DNA of 64,000 nucleotides, taken from positions 1 to 64,000 of the forward strand of contig NZ_JACHEB010000005.1 in NCBI RefSeq assembly GCF_014201335.1, read 5' to 3'. Below the pieces are notes generated by a model, which saw only the letters and a program-made list of their open reading frames with translations, had not been told where the DNA came from and did no database searches. A program made the translations under genes and the position numbers. This stretch comes from Tunturiibacter gelidiferens. GTDB taxonomy: Bacteria; Acidobacteriota; Terriglobia; Terriglobales; Acidobacteriaceae. Each line of letters opens with the position of its first letter. Positions within the stretch are counted from its first letter, which is position 1. Positions 18,047 to 27,708 of the stretch are shown in pieces.

Positions 18047-20710
18047 ATGCGCTGGTTCGAACAATTCCGCATGGCAGTATTGATGCTGTTCCGGCGTAAC
18101 AACGAAACAGCGCGACTGAACGATGAACTGCAGTTTCACCTAGAGCAGCAGATTGCCGAAAACAGATCTAAAGGTATGGGTATGGATGAGGCGCGCTCCG
18201 CAGCTCTCCGCACATTTGGCAACCCAACTTCACTTCGCGATCAGGCGCGTTCCACTTGGAGTTGGAACTGGCTGGAGATATGTTTACGAGACATTCGATA
18301 CGGCGCACGTACGCTTGCGCGTTCTCCAGGTTTCGCGATCATTGCCATCCTCGTCATGGCGCTCGGCATCGGTGCCACAACTTCGCTTTTTACAATTGCG
18401 CGCGCGGTGCTGCTTAAGCCGTTGCCATTCCGTGAGCCCAACAAACTCGTAATGGTTTATGAGCACTTTCGCACCGCCATCGGCGGTGATGGCTTTAATG
18501 TCGTTTCACCACATGATTTTCGCGACTGGCGTGAGCAGACGCATGGTTTTGAGGACATGGCTGCGTGGCGTAATTACGGCTTCAACCTTACGGGCGAGCA
18601 CGAGGAGTTACCGGAGGTAGTGCAAGCCGCGGGGGGATCCTGGAACCTGTTTTCGGTCCTGGGCGTACAGCCAGTTCTTGGCCGGGCTTTTACATCCGGC
18701 GAGGACCACCCGGGTGCGAATCACGTGGTTTTACTTTCGTGGAGTCTCTTTCAAAGGCGTTTTAACGGTAATGCTTCCATTCTTGGCAATTCGATTCGCC
18801 TCGACACCAATTCGTATACCGTAGTCGGCGTTCTTCCCCGTTGGTTTACCTATCCAGATCCGCGCGTTCAGCTCTGGGTGCCGTACGCCCAGACATTCAC
18901 CATAGACGAGTACGCTGCGCATGATCAACATCAAAGCCATGTAGTTGCACGGCTGCGGACGGGTGTTAGCGCAGCCGTTGCGACGAAGGAAGTGAGCGCG
19001 CTGCAGTATCAGTTGTATCAGGCAAACGCATCGAAGCCGGTAGCTGAAGACGCCGTCTTTCGGCCAATGATCGACGACCTGGTGCAGGACGTAAAGACAC
19101 CGTTGATCGTTCTGCTTTGTGCGGTTGGATGCATGCTGTTGATCGCGTGCCTGAACGTCTCGAATCTACTAGTTGCGCGAAGCGCAGCCCGGCGCAAAGA
19201 AGTTGCGGTACGCGGTGCGCTAGGCGGAAGCCGACTCACACTGATCCGCGAGCAGATGACCGAAAGCATACTCATCTGCGCGGTGGGAGGAGTGCTCGGA
19301 TTGGTGATTTCGGTTTTGGTGACCGGCTGGTTCGCTAACCACTGGCAGGGCTTGCCGCGCGCCAATACGATTGGAGTAGACGGCAGCGTTCTTGCATTCT
19401 CGATCGGGCTGGTTTTTTTGACCGCACTGCTCGCCGGGTTACTGCCCGCGGTTTCAGCGACCGGCAGTGGAGTTTTGGCCGCATTGCAGGAATCATCACG
19501 AAGCATTGGTGGAAGCGCATCGCGCGCTGTTCTTCGAAAGATTTTGCTTGCTGTAGAGGTCGCCCTTACGGTAACTCTGCTTATTTCTGCTGGCCTGCTC
19601 TTCAAGAGTTTTCTGCATCTGCGCACCTCCGATCTCGGCTGTGTAACGGATCACGTGCTTACCATCAAGTATGGTCTGCCTGAAAAGCAGTATGACACTC
19701 GCGAAAAAGTAGCCGCTTTCCACGAGTCTTTGCTGCGGCAGTTGCGGAGTTTGCCCGGAGTCCGTGCAGCCGCCTTGGTCTCCACGCCACCTGGAGGCGG
19801 CTACGATGGCGACGACGTCTTTACTATTCCTGAGCGTCCATCGGACAAATTCAACCTGCAATACGATGCTATTTATCGCACAGCAGATCCAGAGTACTTC
19901 TCGGCCTTGCAGATCCCGCTTATCAGCGGCCGCTTTTTTACCGATCAAGAACGTCTCACGCGGGACCACTACGTCATCGTCAGTAAGCAACTTGCGAGCC
20001 AATTCTTTTCTGGTGATAGCCCGCTCGGCAAACATCTCAAAGTCGCATGGGGGAGTAAGCCTGAAGACTTCGAAATCATAGGAGTCGTCGGAGACACGCT
20101 TTACGATGTGACTCAGCCGAGTAAGGCAATGATGTACTTTCCCATCCTCTCGGGTATTCCCAGTCAGACTAGCGGGGCCACAATCGTACTTCGCGCTTCA
20201 GGCGATCCTCTCGCGTTGTCACTCCCGGTGCAGAAGCAGGTTGCGGCGCTCGATCCGGCGCTTCCCGTATATGAAGTCTTTACTATGCACCAGATTCTCG
20301 GCAACAGCACCGCGAACCAAAGCTTCAGCGCGACACTTGTACTTGCTTTCGCTGGACTGTCTCTACTGCTTGCCGCTATTGGCCTCTATGGCGTGCTCTC
20401 GTACCTTGTTGCCCAGCGAGTAACGGAGATCGGCATTCGAATTGCACTCGGTGCTCAAAAATCCGAGGTGCTGCGCCTGATTTTGCTCGACGGACTGCGT
20501 CCCGTTGTAATAGGGTCGCTGATTGGTCTTGCGGGCGGCGCGATAGCAGGAGCATTGATGCGGTCCATCCTCTACGGAACAAGCCCGCTCGATCCGTTGG
20601 TCTTCTCGATCATGATTGGCAGCCTCTTCCTTACTGCTGTTGCCGCGTGCACGCTGCCAGCTCTTCGAGCAGCGAGGATCGAACCGATGCAGGCCCTGCG
20701 GACTGAATAG
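18047..20710 (+). CDS. Acidobacterial duplicated orphan permease (MacB_PCD / FtsX type)
   Basis: An 887-aa inner-membrane permease of the ABC-3 class, with no ATPase gene nearby. The N-terminus (residues 1-75) has the cytoplasmic ADOP-type segment LNDELQFHLEQQIAENRSKGM. A first membrane helix lies near 100, followed by a MacB-like periplasmic domain and an FtsX block of three helices near 360-460. A second set begins with a helix near 490, followed by a periplasmic domain and a final FtsX block near 765-880. The duplicated layout fits ADOP proteins, which may export peptides or small molecules or signal across the membrane; the substrate is unknown. GGGAGG lies just upstream of the ATG, and padR precedes it in the same operon. 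Confidence 0.95.
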   Translation: MRWFEQFRMAVLMLFRRNNETARLNDELQFHLEQQIAENRSKGMGMDEARSAALRTFGNPTSLRDQARSTWSWNWLEICLRDIRYGARTLARSPGFAIIAILVMALGIGATTSLFTIARAVLLKPLPFREPNKLVMVYEHFRTAIGGDGFNVVSPHDFRDWREQTHGFEDMAAWRNYGFNLTGEHEELPEVVQAAGGSWNLFSVLGVQPVLGRAFTSGEDHPGANHVVLLSWSLFQRRFNGNASILGNSIRLDTNSYTVVGVLPRWFTYPDPRVQLWVPYAQTFTIDEYAAHDQHQSHVVARLRTGVSAAVATKEVSALQYQLYQANASKPVAEDAVFRPMIDDLVQDVKTPLIVLLCAVGCMLLIACLNVSNLLVARSAARRKEVAVRGALGGSRLTLIREQMTESILICAVGGVLGLVISVLVTGWFANHWQGLPRANTIGVDGSVLAFSIGLVFLTALLAGLLPAVSATGSGVLAALQESSRSIGGSASRAVLRKILLAVEVALTVTLLISAGLLFKSFLHLRTSDLGCVTDHVLTIKYGLPEKQYDTREKVAAFHESLLRQLRSLPGVRAAALVSTPPGGGYDGDDVFTIPERPSDKFNLQYDAIYRTADPEYFSALQIPLISGRFFTDQERLTRDHYVIVSKQLASQFFSGDSPLGKHLKVAWGSKPEDFEIIGVVGDTLYDVTQPSKAMMYFPILSGIPSQTSGATIVLRASGDPLALSLPVQKQVAALDPALPVYEVFTMHQILGNSTANQSFSATLVLAFAGLSLLLAAIGLYGVLSYLVAQRVTEIGIRIALGAQKSEVLRLILLDGLRPVVIGSLIGLAGGAIAGALMRSILYGTSPLDPLVFSIMIGSLFLTAVAACTLPALRAARIEPMQALRTE

Positions 20711-21094
20711 TGGCTATCTTGCTGCCCTCTAAAGAGATGGCGTTTAAGTCAGGATCAAGCGCCAAAATCCGAATAATCTTTGCTAATATCGGTTCGAACA
20801 GCGGCTAGAAATGCTCCCATGTGACTGATCAATGCTCATCAGGCCGAGTGGACGTGATGATTAAATGACCGTCCTGTGTGAACTGATAAGACAGGTAGGT
20901 CTTTGCACACGAGACGATCTCGCGTGTTCGATGCCTGCACATGATGAGTCAACGAGCAGGTCTCCAGATTGCCAGTTGAGATTCCCGGGACCGCAAAGAC
21001 GATGGGATGCCAAGTTTTTAGGGCCACGTAGTCTACGAGTTGATGCCTGCATTCGCACAGAACTCAATTGAAGTGAGCGCATCGGAGGAAGGAC
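20711..21094. other. Intergenic region without recognised feature
   Basis: These 384 bp lie between the permease and the VOC gene. The ribosome-binding site of the VOC gene (GGAGGAAGGAC) is at the right end. The minus-strand frame across 20861-21541 runs through the VOC gene and is judged a shadow. Confidence 0.5.
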
Positions 21095-21778
21095 ATGGCA
21101 AGTTTGAAGAACGAAGTTGAGAGTAACGACGCGACGAGCGTCGCTAGAGTCGACATGAAGTTCGAGATTGTCGTCATCCCAGTTTCGGATGTCGATCGTG
21201 CGAAAGAGTTCTACGTGAGGCTCGGGTGGCGGCTCGACGCCGACTATGCCACCGATGACTTCCGTGTGGTTCAGTTGACGCCGCCTGGATCCCAGTGCTC
21301 GGTCATCTTCGGCAAGAACGTCACCGCGGCGGCACCGGGCTCCACCCAGGGTCTGTACCTGATTGTCTCCGATATCGCGGCTGCCCGCGCCAAGTTGCTC
21401 GGTCTTGGCGTCAAAGTGAGTGAGGTGTTCCACAACGAGGGCGTGTACGCTGGCCCGGATGAGCCCTACCTGTTCGGGCGAATGCGGGTCAGCGGTCCTG
21501 ATTCCGAGCATCGCAGCTATCGCTCGTTTGCCTCGTTCCAAGATCCGGACGGCAACGGCTGGCTATTTCAGGAGCTCACGACGCGACTGCCCGGTCGCAT
21601 CGACCCTGCGGCGACGAGCTTCGCATCGGCCAACGATCTGGCAAATGCGCTCCGGCGTGCTGCAGCGGCCCACGGCGAGCCCGAAAAGCGCACCGGCGGG
21701 CAGCACGATGAGAACTGGCCAGATTGGTACGCCCAGTACATGGTGTGCGAGCAGTCCGGCGAAGAGCTGCCGCAATGA
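21095..21778 (+). CDS. VOC superfamily (glyoxalase/bleomycin-resistance-like) protein
   Basis: A 227-aa cytoplasmic protein with a vicinal-oxygen-chelate fold at residues 21-165: FEIVVIPVSDVDRAKEFYVRLGW opens the first beta-alpha-beta unit, and FASFQDPDGNGWLFQEL closes the second with the usual metal-ligand Glu. Residues 165-227 form an extra tail (ANDLANALRRAAAAHGEPEKR..NWPDWYAQYM) found in a subset of VOC proteins. The substrate cannot be told from sequence. A strong GGAGG site precedes the ATG. Downstream lies the convergent aldehyde oxidoreductase operon, with only 20 bp between the stops. Confidence 0.9.
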   Translation: MASLKNEVESNDATSVARVDMKFEIVVIPVSDVDRAKEFYVRLGWRLDADYATDDFRVVQLTPPGSQCSVIFGKNVTAAAPGSTQGLYLIVSDIAAARAKLLGLGVKVSEVFHNEGVYAGPDEPYLFGRMRVSGPDSEHRSYRSFASFQDPDGNGWLFQELTTRLPGRIDPAATSFASANDLANALRRAAAAHGEPEKRTGGQHDENWPDWYAQYMVCEQSGEELPQ

Positions 21779-21798
21779 ATCGAACACTGCTACCTGGA

Positions 21799-24051
21799 TT
21801 AGCTAACAACTGTGCTTTGGCTTGCTGGAATCAGTAAGTCCTCGATACGAACCGGCAGATCACGTACGCGAATGCCAGTCGCGTGGTATACCGCGTTCGT
21901 GATCGCCGCGGCAATTCCAGCAAGACCTATCTCGCCGACCCCTCGAGCTCCGAGCGCGTTAAGCTCGTAGTCCGGATAGTCGAGAAAGGTGACATCGATC
22001 TCCGGCGTGTCTGCGTTTACGGCTACAACGTAATCAGCAAGGTTGTTGTTGATAGGCGCGCCCGAGCGCGGGTCATACATCGTCTCTTCAAACATAGCCA
22101 TGCCGACGCCCATCACAACCGCGCCTTCTATTTGGTTGCGCGCTGGCCGTGGATTCAGGATGCGACCAGCATCAATGACAGTAACGACGCGGCTGACACG
22201 AAGTCGTGCTATCTCGGGCTGCCAAGTCACTTCGGCAAACTGCGCGCCGTACGAATGAAATGAAAACTTCGGCTTTGAAGCTCCTAAGGTACCGTCAGAC
22301 TTGCCTGTGCCTGAAACGGAGTTGACGTTGGCTATCCTCAGTATCTCTGTCATAGGCACCCCAGCTGTTCCTTGCCCCTTCAGGCGGACAGTTCCGTCGA
22401 CAAGTTCGATATCCTCCTGCTTCTTGCCCAGGAATGGTGACCCATTCGATTTGATGGCTGCGAGCACTAGGGCTTTGCCAGCATTCTGCGCCGCGGCGAG
22501 GACCGCCGGCGTCATCGAGGCAGTGACCCAGGAGCCCCCCGAAATCGGTCCCGGTGGAAGCGAGGAGTCGCCGAGTACGACATCGATTCTGTTGACCGGA
22601 ATTCCCGTCTCGTGACTCACTACCTGAGCCATAACGGTATAGGTTCCTCCGCCAATGTCCTGGGTACCGCAGGCAACGCGCGCAGAGCCATCCTGTAGAA
22701 GTTCAACCGTCGCCTCCGTCTCAATTCGCGCTGCCAGCCACGAGCATGCTGCGACACCCCAGCCCAATGTAAGACCATCGCGCTTCATCGATCCGACCTG
22801 TGGAGTCCGCGGTGACCAGCCGAACTTCTCTGTCCCGACGGTAAGGCACTCCTTCATGTGCCGTGAAGAGAAGGGGATGTTCAAGCTCTCATCCAGCGCA
22901 GGCTCGTTCTTCAATCGTAATTGGACGGGATCCATCTTCAGCGCAATCGCCAACTCATCCATTGCCGATTCCAACGCGAACAATCCCGGCACTGCGCCGG
23001 GACCACGCATTGCGGTAGGGTTGCCGACGTTACGGCGTGTGAGGCCTCCGGTCACAAGCAGGTTGGAAGTGCTGTACATGAAAGGAGTGACTTCGCCACA
23101 ACCTTCGTCGTAGTCATCGAGCATCGAAGTATGGTTGATGTAATCCTGTTGTACAGCGGTTAGTTTACCGTCGGCATCGGCTGCGAGTTGAATTCGCTGG
23201 TCGATTGCAGGCCTGTGGCCGACGCTTTGGAACATCATCTGCCGGCTTACCACTAACTTGACTGGGCGCCTAAGGTTGCGGGCACACGCGGCTGCTAACA
23301 ACCCATGTGGCCACGGCCACAACTTGCCCCCAAATCCCGACCCTAAGTACCGAGTAATCACCCGCACCTGTTCTGGAGGGACACCAAGCATCTGCGCCAT
23401 CACATCGCGATGATTCACAACCGCTTGCGAAGTCTCGTACAGCGTGTACCTCTGCCCGTCGTAGACTGCGACTGAAGCATGCAACTCGATCGGGTTGTGA
23501 GTCTCCACCGGAATTGTATACACCTCATCGACCTTCACCTTCGCCGCACTCAACGCGACGGCGGTGTCTCCGCGTTTGCTTTTCTCTTCAGGTTTGTCTG
23601 TGGTAAGTGAGGTTCCCAGGAGCTTGGCACCCGTGTTCGGCCTCTCTTTGTTGTAGGTCACCGTGACACTCTCGGCCGCAGCTCGTGCCTGTTCGACTGT
23701 CTGCGCGACGACGACGGCAACGTACTGGCCGTAATAACGAATTGAGTCGTCCTCAAACGGGGGGCGCTTTTCATCAATGATCATGGTGAACCCGGTTGAA
23801 GGAGGTACACGGTAAAGCTTTCCGATGTTTTCCCGATGGTATACAGCGACGACGCCGGGCATCTTCTCCGCTGCACCTGTGTCCAGGCGCGTGATTGTGC
23901 CGTTCGAAATCGTCGCGCAGACCGGCCAAGCGTAAAGCAAGCCAGGGAAGTGATGGTCTGAGGCGTACATCGCCGAGCCGCTTACTTTGAGTGGACCATC
24001 TATTCGAGGCGTCGCAACACCGATCACCTTCGACTCAGTTATCCGATCCAT
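21799..24051 (-). CDS. paoC: Aldehyde oxidoreductase, molybdenum-binding subunit (PaoC/YagR-like)
   Basis: The catalytic subunit of a xanthine-oxidase-family enzyme that oxidises aldehydes to acids with a molybdenum cytosine dinucleotide cofactor. The 750-aa length matches PaoC. Visible segments are the N-terminal a/b hammerhead domain (residues 15-125, with RIDGPLKVSGSAMYASD), the Mo-cofactor loops GSGFGGKLWPWPHG near 245 and AMRGPGAVPG near 345, GTQDIGGGTYTVMAQ near 470, and GARGVGEIGLAG near 705 with the catalytic Glu. It is last in a three-gene operon with 9 bp to the FAD gene. No PaoD/XdhC-type chaperone gene is in the window. Confidence 0.94.
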   Translation of the reverse strand: MDRITESKVIGVATPRIDGPLKVSGSAMYASDHHFPGLLYAWPVCATISNGTITRLDTGAAEKMPGVVAVYHRENIGKLYRVPPSTGFTMIIDEKRPPFEDDSIRYYGQYVAVVVAQTVEQARAAAESVTVTYNKERPNTGAKLLGTSLTTDKPEEKSKRGDTAVALSAAKVKVDEVYTIPVETHNPIELHASVAVYDGQRYTLYETSQAVVNHRDVMAQMLGVPPEQVRVITRYLGSGFGGKLWPWPHGLLAAACARNLRRPVKLVVSRQMMFQSVGHRPAIDQRIQLAADADGKLTAVQQDYINHTSMLDDYDEGCGEVTPFMYSTSNLLVTGGLTRRNVGNPTAMRGPGAVPGLFALESAMDELAIALKMDPVQLRLKNEPALDESLNIPFSSRHMKECLTVGTEKFGWSPRTPQVGSMKRDGLTLGWGVAACSWLAARIETEATVELLQDGSARVACGTQDIGGGTYTVMAQVVSHETGIPVNRIDVVLGDSSLPPGPISGGSWVTASMTPAVLAAAQNAGKALVLAAIKSNGSPFLGKKQEDIELVDGTVRLKGQGTAGVPMTEILRIANVNSVSGTGKSDGTLGASKPKFSFHSYGAQFAEVTWQPEIARLRVSRVVTVIDAGRILNPRPARNQIEGAVVMGVGMAMFEETMYDPRSGAPINNNLADYVVAVNADTPEIDVTFLDYPDYELNALGARGVGEIGLAGIAAAITNAVYHATGIRVRDLPVRIEDLLIPASQSTVVS

Positions 24052-24060
24052 CGTCTCTCC

Positions 24061-25065
24061 TTAGGCGCCTTGACTTGCCTGGCCCAGCGCGTGCACCAAG
24101 CAGCGCTTTGCCAGCTCTACTTTGAATCCGTTCTGGCTTTGAGGTTTAGCGCCGTGAAGGGCAGCCTCGGCGGCGGCGACGAAGTTAGAGGCAGTCGCCG
24201 GTTTTCCAAGTAACATTTTTTCAGCTTCTACAGAGCGCCAGGGCTTCGTCCCCACTCCACCCATCGCGACGCGAACGAAATCGATTCTGCCGCCGTTCTG
24301 CTTCATCACGATCGCCGCAGAAGCCAAGGCAAACTCATAGGAGGCACGGTCACGAAGCTTCAGGTAGACGCTCTTTGCGCCAGCGGGCATCTTCGGTAGT
24401 GTGAGGTACGCGATCAAATCACCCGACTCCAAAACGGTCTCAAGCTGCGGAGTGGATCCGGGCACTAGGTAGAACTCCTCGATAGGTACGCTCCGCTGGC
24501 CCTTTACCCCCTCAATATGCACCATGGCGTCGAGTGCCATCAAAGCGACGTTCTGGTCGGAAGGGTTTGTCGCAATGCAGTGCTCGCTCGTACCAAGGAT
24601 CGCCAGCATTCGGTTATAGCCACCGATAGCAGAACATCCCGAACCAGGTTCGCGCTTATTGCATCCTGTTGCTGTATCCCTGTAGTACACGCAGCGCGTC
24701 TTCTGGAGCAGGTTGCCTCCTGTGGTCGCCATATTACGCAGCTGGGGTGACGCACCCGACAGCAGGGCTTGCGAAAGAACCGCATACTGTTCCTTCACCG
24801 TTGCGTCCTGGGCCACGACCGCATTCTTCGCGAGAGCTCCAATCTTCAGCCCGCCGTCTGCGGTCTTCTCGATCCGGTCGAGTGGCAGACCATTGATGTC
24901 CACCAGTTTCTTAGGACGTTCGACGTTCAGTTTCATGTAGTCGATCAGATTGGTTCCACCCGCAATGAACCGCACATCCGCGCCATTTTGCGCTGCGGAT
25001 GACTTCGCCTGAGCCTTCACTGCATCTGGGATCGTGCGTGCCGTCACCAGTTCGAAGAGTTCCAT
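24061..25065 (-). CDS. paoB: Aldehyde oxidoreductase, FAD (and probable 4Fe-4S) subunit (PaoB/YagS-like)
   Basis: The 334-aa electron-transfer subunit. The FAD-binding domain spans about residues 1-215, with FIAGGTNLIDYMKLN as the pyrophosphate loop and the flavin-site segment LRNMATTGGNLLQ; a CO-dehydrogenase flavoprotein C-terminal domain follows. Between them lies an insert with four Cys (in TRCVYYRDTATGCNKRE, GSGCSAIGG and SEHC), the position at which E. coli PaoB holds a [4Fe-4S] cluster, so a cluster is likely here too. The stop of the iron-sulfur subunit gene lies 15 bp upstream and the molybdenum subunit gene starts 9 bp downstream. Confidence 0.94.
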   Translation of the reverse strand: MELFELVTARTIPDAVKAQAKSSAAQNGADVRFIAGGTNLIDYMKLNVERPKKLVDINGLPLDRIEKTADGGLKIGALAKNAVVAQDATVKEQYAVLSQALLSGASPQLRNMATTGGNLLQKTRCVYYRDTATGCNKREPGSGCSAIGGYNRMLAILGTSEHCIATNPSDQNVALMALDAMVHIEGVKGQRSVPIEEFYLVPGSTPQLETVLESGDLIAYLTLPKMPAGAKSVYLKLRDRASYEFALASAAIVMKQNGGRIDFVRVAMGGVGTKPWRSVEAEKMLLGKPATASNFVAAAEAALHGAKPQSQNGFKVELAKRCLVHALGQASQGA

Positions 25066-25080
25066 CGTCGGTCTCCTGTC

Positions 25081-25734
25081 CTACCCTATCCGCCGAACCA
25101 CCTGAACTGCCGCGACGATATTCGGATATGCCCCGCAGCGGCAGATATTGCCGCTCATAGCCTCCTTTACATCGCCATCTCCGGCTCCCCAAGGCTCCTC
25201 GGCCATGGCTACGGCAGACATAATCTGTCCGGAGGTGCAATAGCCGCACTGATAGCCATCGTGCTCCACGAACGCTTCCTGCATCGGATGCAAGTGGCCT
25301 GGCTGACCGAGACCTTCGATTGTGGTAATTTCAGCGGTTTGTTGCATTGCTGCAAATGTCAGGCAACTGTTCACGCGCCGGCCATTGATATGCACCGTGC
25401 AAGCTCCGCACTGCCCGTGGTCACAACCTTTTTTCGTCCCGGTCAGATACAACGTTTCGCGTAAGGTGTCCAGCAGCGTGGCGCGGGGATCGATCTGAAC
25501 CGAATATGCGTGGCCGTTCACCTTCAAAGTCACAGGCACCGTTCCTGGAATAGCGTGGCCTTCAGAGCTTGTTCTTTCTTGGGCCTCAGTGATCGCCGCA
25601 GAGATAGCCAGCGGAGCGACCCCAGTCGCGGCCGTGGCAACTCCCGCCGCTCCTATATGCGAAAGAAATGATCTTCGACTCAACTTACCTAGCGAAGACG
25701 TCGGTTCTTTTATGTCTTTCTCATCAATAGCCAA
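25081..25734 (-). CDS. paoA: Aldehyde oxidoreductase, 2Fe-2S subunit with Tat signal (PaoA/YagT-like)
   Basis: A 217-aa protein with two [2Fe-2S] clusters: a plant-type ferredoxin domain (KKGCDHGQCGACTVHING..NSC) and a C-terminal helical domain (CGYCTSGQ..GNICRCGAYPN). The N-terminus carries a twin-arginine signal, LSRRSFLSHIG followed by an Ala-rich hydrophobic stretch, so the heterotrimer is likely exported folded to the periplasm. I place the start at TTG 25734, where a strong GGGAGGTGG lies 5-6 bp upstream. The in-frame ATG at 25839 would put 35 unrelated residues before the Tat n-region. This gene is first in the paoABC-like operon. Confidence 0.92.
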   Translation of the reverse strand: MAIDEKDIKEPTSSLGKLSRRSFLSHIGAAGVATAATGVAPLAISAAITEAQERTSSEGHAIPGTVPVTLKVNGHAYSVQIDPRATLLDTLRETLYLTGTKKGCDHGQCGACTVHINGRRVNSCLTFAAMQQTAEITTIEGLGQPGHLHPMQEAFVEHDGYQCGYCTSGQIMSAVAMAEEPWGAGDGDVKEAMSGNICRCGAYPNIVAAVQVVRRIG

Positions 25735-26041
25735 GTTCCACCTCCCGACATGGCTCTCCTGGATGCATGAAATTATCCCACATCCGGCGATGGTTGGGGT
25801 TTTTGGTAGATCGATGTCAATACCAAGGGAGCGCTGCATTTTTTAAGGCTATGCGCGAGAGAAAGAATTTCCGACTACACAATCCGCATCTCCTTGGGAG
25901 TGAAGCATCTCTGGCTGCTGCACCGAAAGTGTGGCGACTGCGGACGCGTGGATGTCAGCGGCAAGACCCGCGCGCGAGGGTTCGCATCGATATGCTCCTG
26001 AACCTGATTTGGTTTACGACGTTGATTTGTGAGGAACGAAG
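25735..26041. other. Intergenic region without recognised feature
   Basis: About 300 bp between the aldehyde oxidoreductase operon and the gene ending at 26042. It holds the GGGAGGTGG ribosome-binding site for paoA next to 25734. Nothing else was recognised. Confidence 0.4.
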
Positions 26042-26989
26042 CTACGGTTTGCTTAGCAGCTCCATCATATAGTCAGTTGCGGCCTTATCATTCATCAGAG
26101 CGAGCTGGGACACGATGCTTCGCTTCAACTCGAGGTCCTTCTCACTGCGGGCCAACTCCACCATTCTCGGTGCATCCTGAGTAATAAATAATCCGGAGAT
26201 TACCGATTTCTTGATCTTTGGGTCGCCTGTGGTTTTATAGACCTCCACGAGTGTATCGTTCGAGCGCTTGCCTTCGAAGACCGCGATCGACAGAATTGCT
26301 TCGCGCTGGAGTTCGGGTCCCATCTTCCCCATCGCCGCATCATGCAGAATGGCGTCAGCGTCGGGCGATTTGCTTTGTGCCAACACAAACAGCGCATGCT
26401 TCTTCATGGCGGGCGACCCGTTCCCATTGAGGACACCTCTCAAGAGAGGAATCGCCCGCGCCGGATCCTGATTCAGCAGCGAGTTCAAGGCCAACATCTT
26501 CAGATCCTCATCTGAACCATGTGGCGGGTTGGTGTTATCCCACATCTCCACATCTTCCACTGAGGAATCGGTCATTGCTCGCACCTGAACATTCACATTT
26601 TTCATGCTCTCAGCTAAGGCCTGGGTATCGATATGTACATTCACGGTCAACGCGGAGCAGTCTCGATTCCACTGGCTGTTCGGGTTCTGCGCGTGTAGCT
26701 GGTCGCACGTAGCCGCAGCCAACTGAGGTTTGCCCAGCTTATTCAACGAATAGGCCTTCCAGTAAACTGCCGCGTCGACGCGCTTTCCTTTCGCGTTAAT
26801 CACTTTGTCGAAAGAGACGACAGCATCCTGCCAGCGATGCTCATCCATTGCTTTCGAGCCTGCCGAGTAGGCGACATCGTCCTGTAACTGTACAGGAGCG
26901 AGTTCTGGCGTGAGCGCATGAATAGAAGGCCTGCCCACCGAAAAAAGCAGTAGAGCCGAGGAGAGTGTAATTCGAGTAAAAGACGTCAT
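26042..26989 (-). CDS. Secreted TPR / HEAT-repeat protein encoded with an ECF sigma pair
   Basis: A 315-aa protein with an N-terminal signal peptide (ITLSSALLLFSVGRPSIHA). A TPR-like pair follows at about residues 40-105 (AYSAGSKAMDEHRWQDAVVSFDKVINAKG..AVYWKAYSLNKLG). The C-terminal half, about 170-315, consists of HEAT-like helical repeats (MKKHALFVLAQSKSPDADAIL and similar units). ATG 26989 is chosen because AAGGAGCGGCACA precedes it and the signal peptide starts there. It overlaps the anti-sigma stop by 4 bp (ATGA), so the two are translationally coupled. A role as periplasmic scaffold or sensor partner of the anti-sigma factor is inferred from position only. Confidence 0.85.
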   Translation of the reverse strand: MTSFTRITLSSALLLFSVGRPSIHALTPELAPVQLQDDVAYSAGSKAMDEHRWQDAVVSFDKVINAKGKRVDAAVYWKAYSLNKLGKPQLAAATCDQLHAQNPNSQWNRDCSALTVNVHIDTQALAESMKNVNVQVRAMTDSSVEDVEMWDNTNPPHGSDEDLKMLALNSLLNQDPARAIPLLRGVLNGNGSPAMKKHALFVLAQSKSPDADAILHDAAMGKMGPELQREAILSIAVFEGKRSNDTLVEVYKTTGDPKIKKSVISGLFITQDAPRMVELARSEKDLELKRSIVSQLALMNDKAATDYMMELLSKP

Positions 26990-27708
26990 TGTGCCGCTCC
27001 TTGATTTCCATCGTCGTTTTGCCGCAGGATTCTGATGTCCAACAACAATCCGCTTGTATTCATCTCCAGACGCAGCCTCCACGTGCTGTGCGGAGTTTCC
27101 GGTTCGTTGTCCAGTGTGGTCAGCACACGTCCGAGATTTTCCAACACCGCTGCTTGCGCCATATCTCCACTCTCCCTCGCCGCGTGAACATACACCGCGT
27201 TTTTCAGCAGCAAGTGATGTGCCTGTTCGCGCGTAATGTCGTCCAGCGGCCCCTGAGTGTTGTTCACCTCAGTGAGCAACCGCTCCGCGGAGTCGAGATG
27301 ATCTGCAATCGCCGGATCGCGGGGCTCCGTAGTCAGAGGTCCGTGTCCGTTGATCGCCACATTCCGCCGCGTCTTCATCGTGTAGCTCCCATGCAAGGCT
27401 ATAAAGATCACCACGAGGAGCGCTACCATCGCCAAGCCAATCGCGGGCCATATGAGCTTCCACCGAAGACCAACCCGCTTCGGTTGGTCGTCGCCCAATA
27501 CACTCAGATTTCCACGCAACCGCTGCCAGTTTCTCTCCAGATCAAGCTTCGGGACTGGTTCGGCGGAAAACGCACGCAGCGTCTCCGCGATCGACTCCGA
27601 CACAGTGGCGCATTCCACACACTCCTCCAGATGCCGGCGAGTTGCAGTCTCATTCGAGCTGTCATGTAACTGATATGCAATCAAATCCTCTTCTGAAAAA
27701 TGCTTCAT
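26986..27708 (-). CDS. Membrane anti-sigma factor with zinc-finger-type N-terminus
   Basis: A 240-aa protein with the ZAS-type motif H-x3-C-x2-C (HLEECVEC, near residues 26-33), which binds the cognate ECF sigma factor in the cytoplasm. One transmembrane helix lies at about 88-110 (WPAIGLAMVALLVVIFIAL), and a periplasmic domain of about 130 residues follows. Its ATG overlaps the sigma-factor stop by 4 bp, and its stop overlaps the next gene by 4 bp. This gives a tightly coupled sigma, anti-sigma and TPR/HEAT operon. The signal that relieves inhibition is unknown. Confidence 0.9.
   Translation of the reverse strand: MKHFSEEDLIAYQLHDSSNETATRRHLEECVECATVSESIAETLRAFSAEPVPKLDLERNWQRLRGNLSVLGDDQPKRVGLRWKLIWPAIGLAMVALLVVIFIALHGSYTMKTRRNVAINGHGPLTTEPRDPAIADHLDSAERLLTEVNNTQGPLDDITREQAHHLLLKNAVYVHAARESGDMAQAAVLENLGRVLTTLDNEPETPHSTWRLRLEMNTSGLLLDIRILRQNDDGNQGAAQ

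Noticed and set aside
20861-21541. 226-aa minus-strand frame
   Set aside because: It overlaps the VOC gene, which has a strong ribosome-binding site and a recognisable fold; no motif appears in the minus frame.
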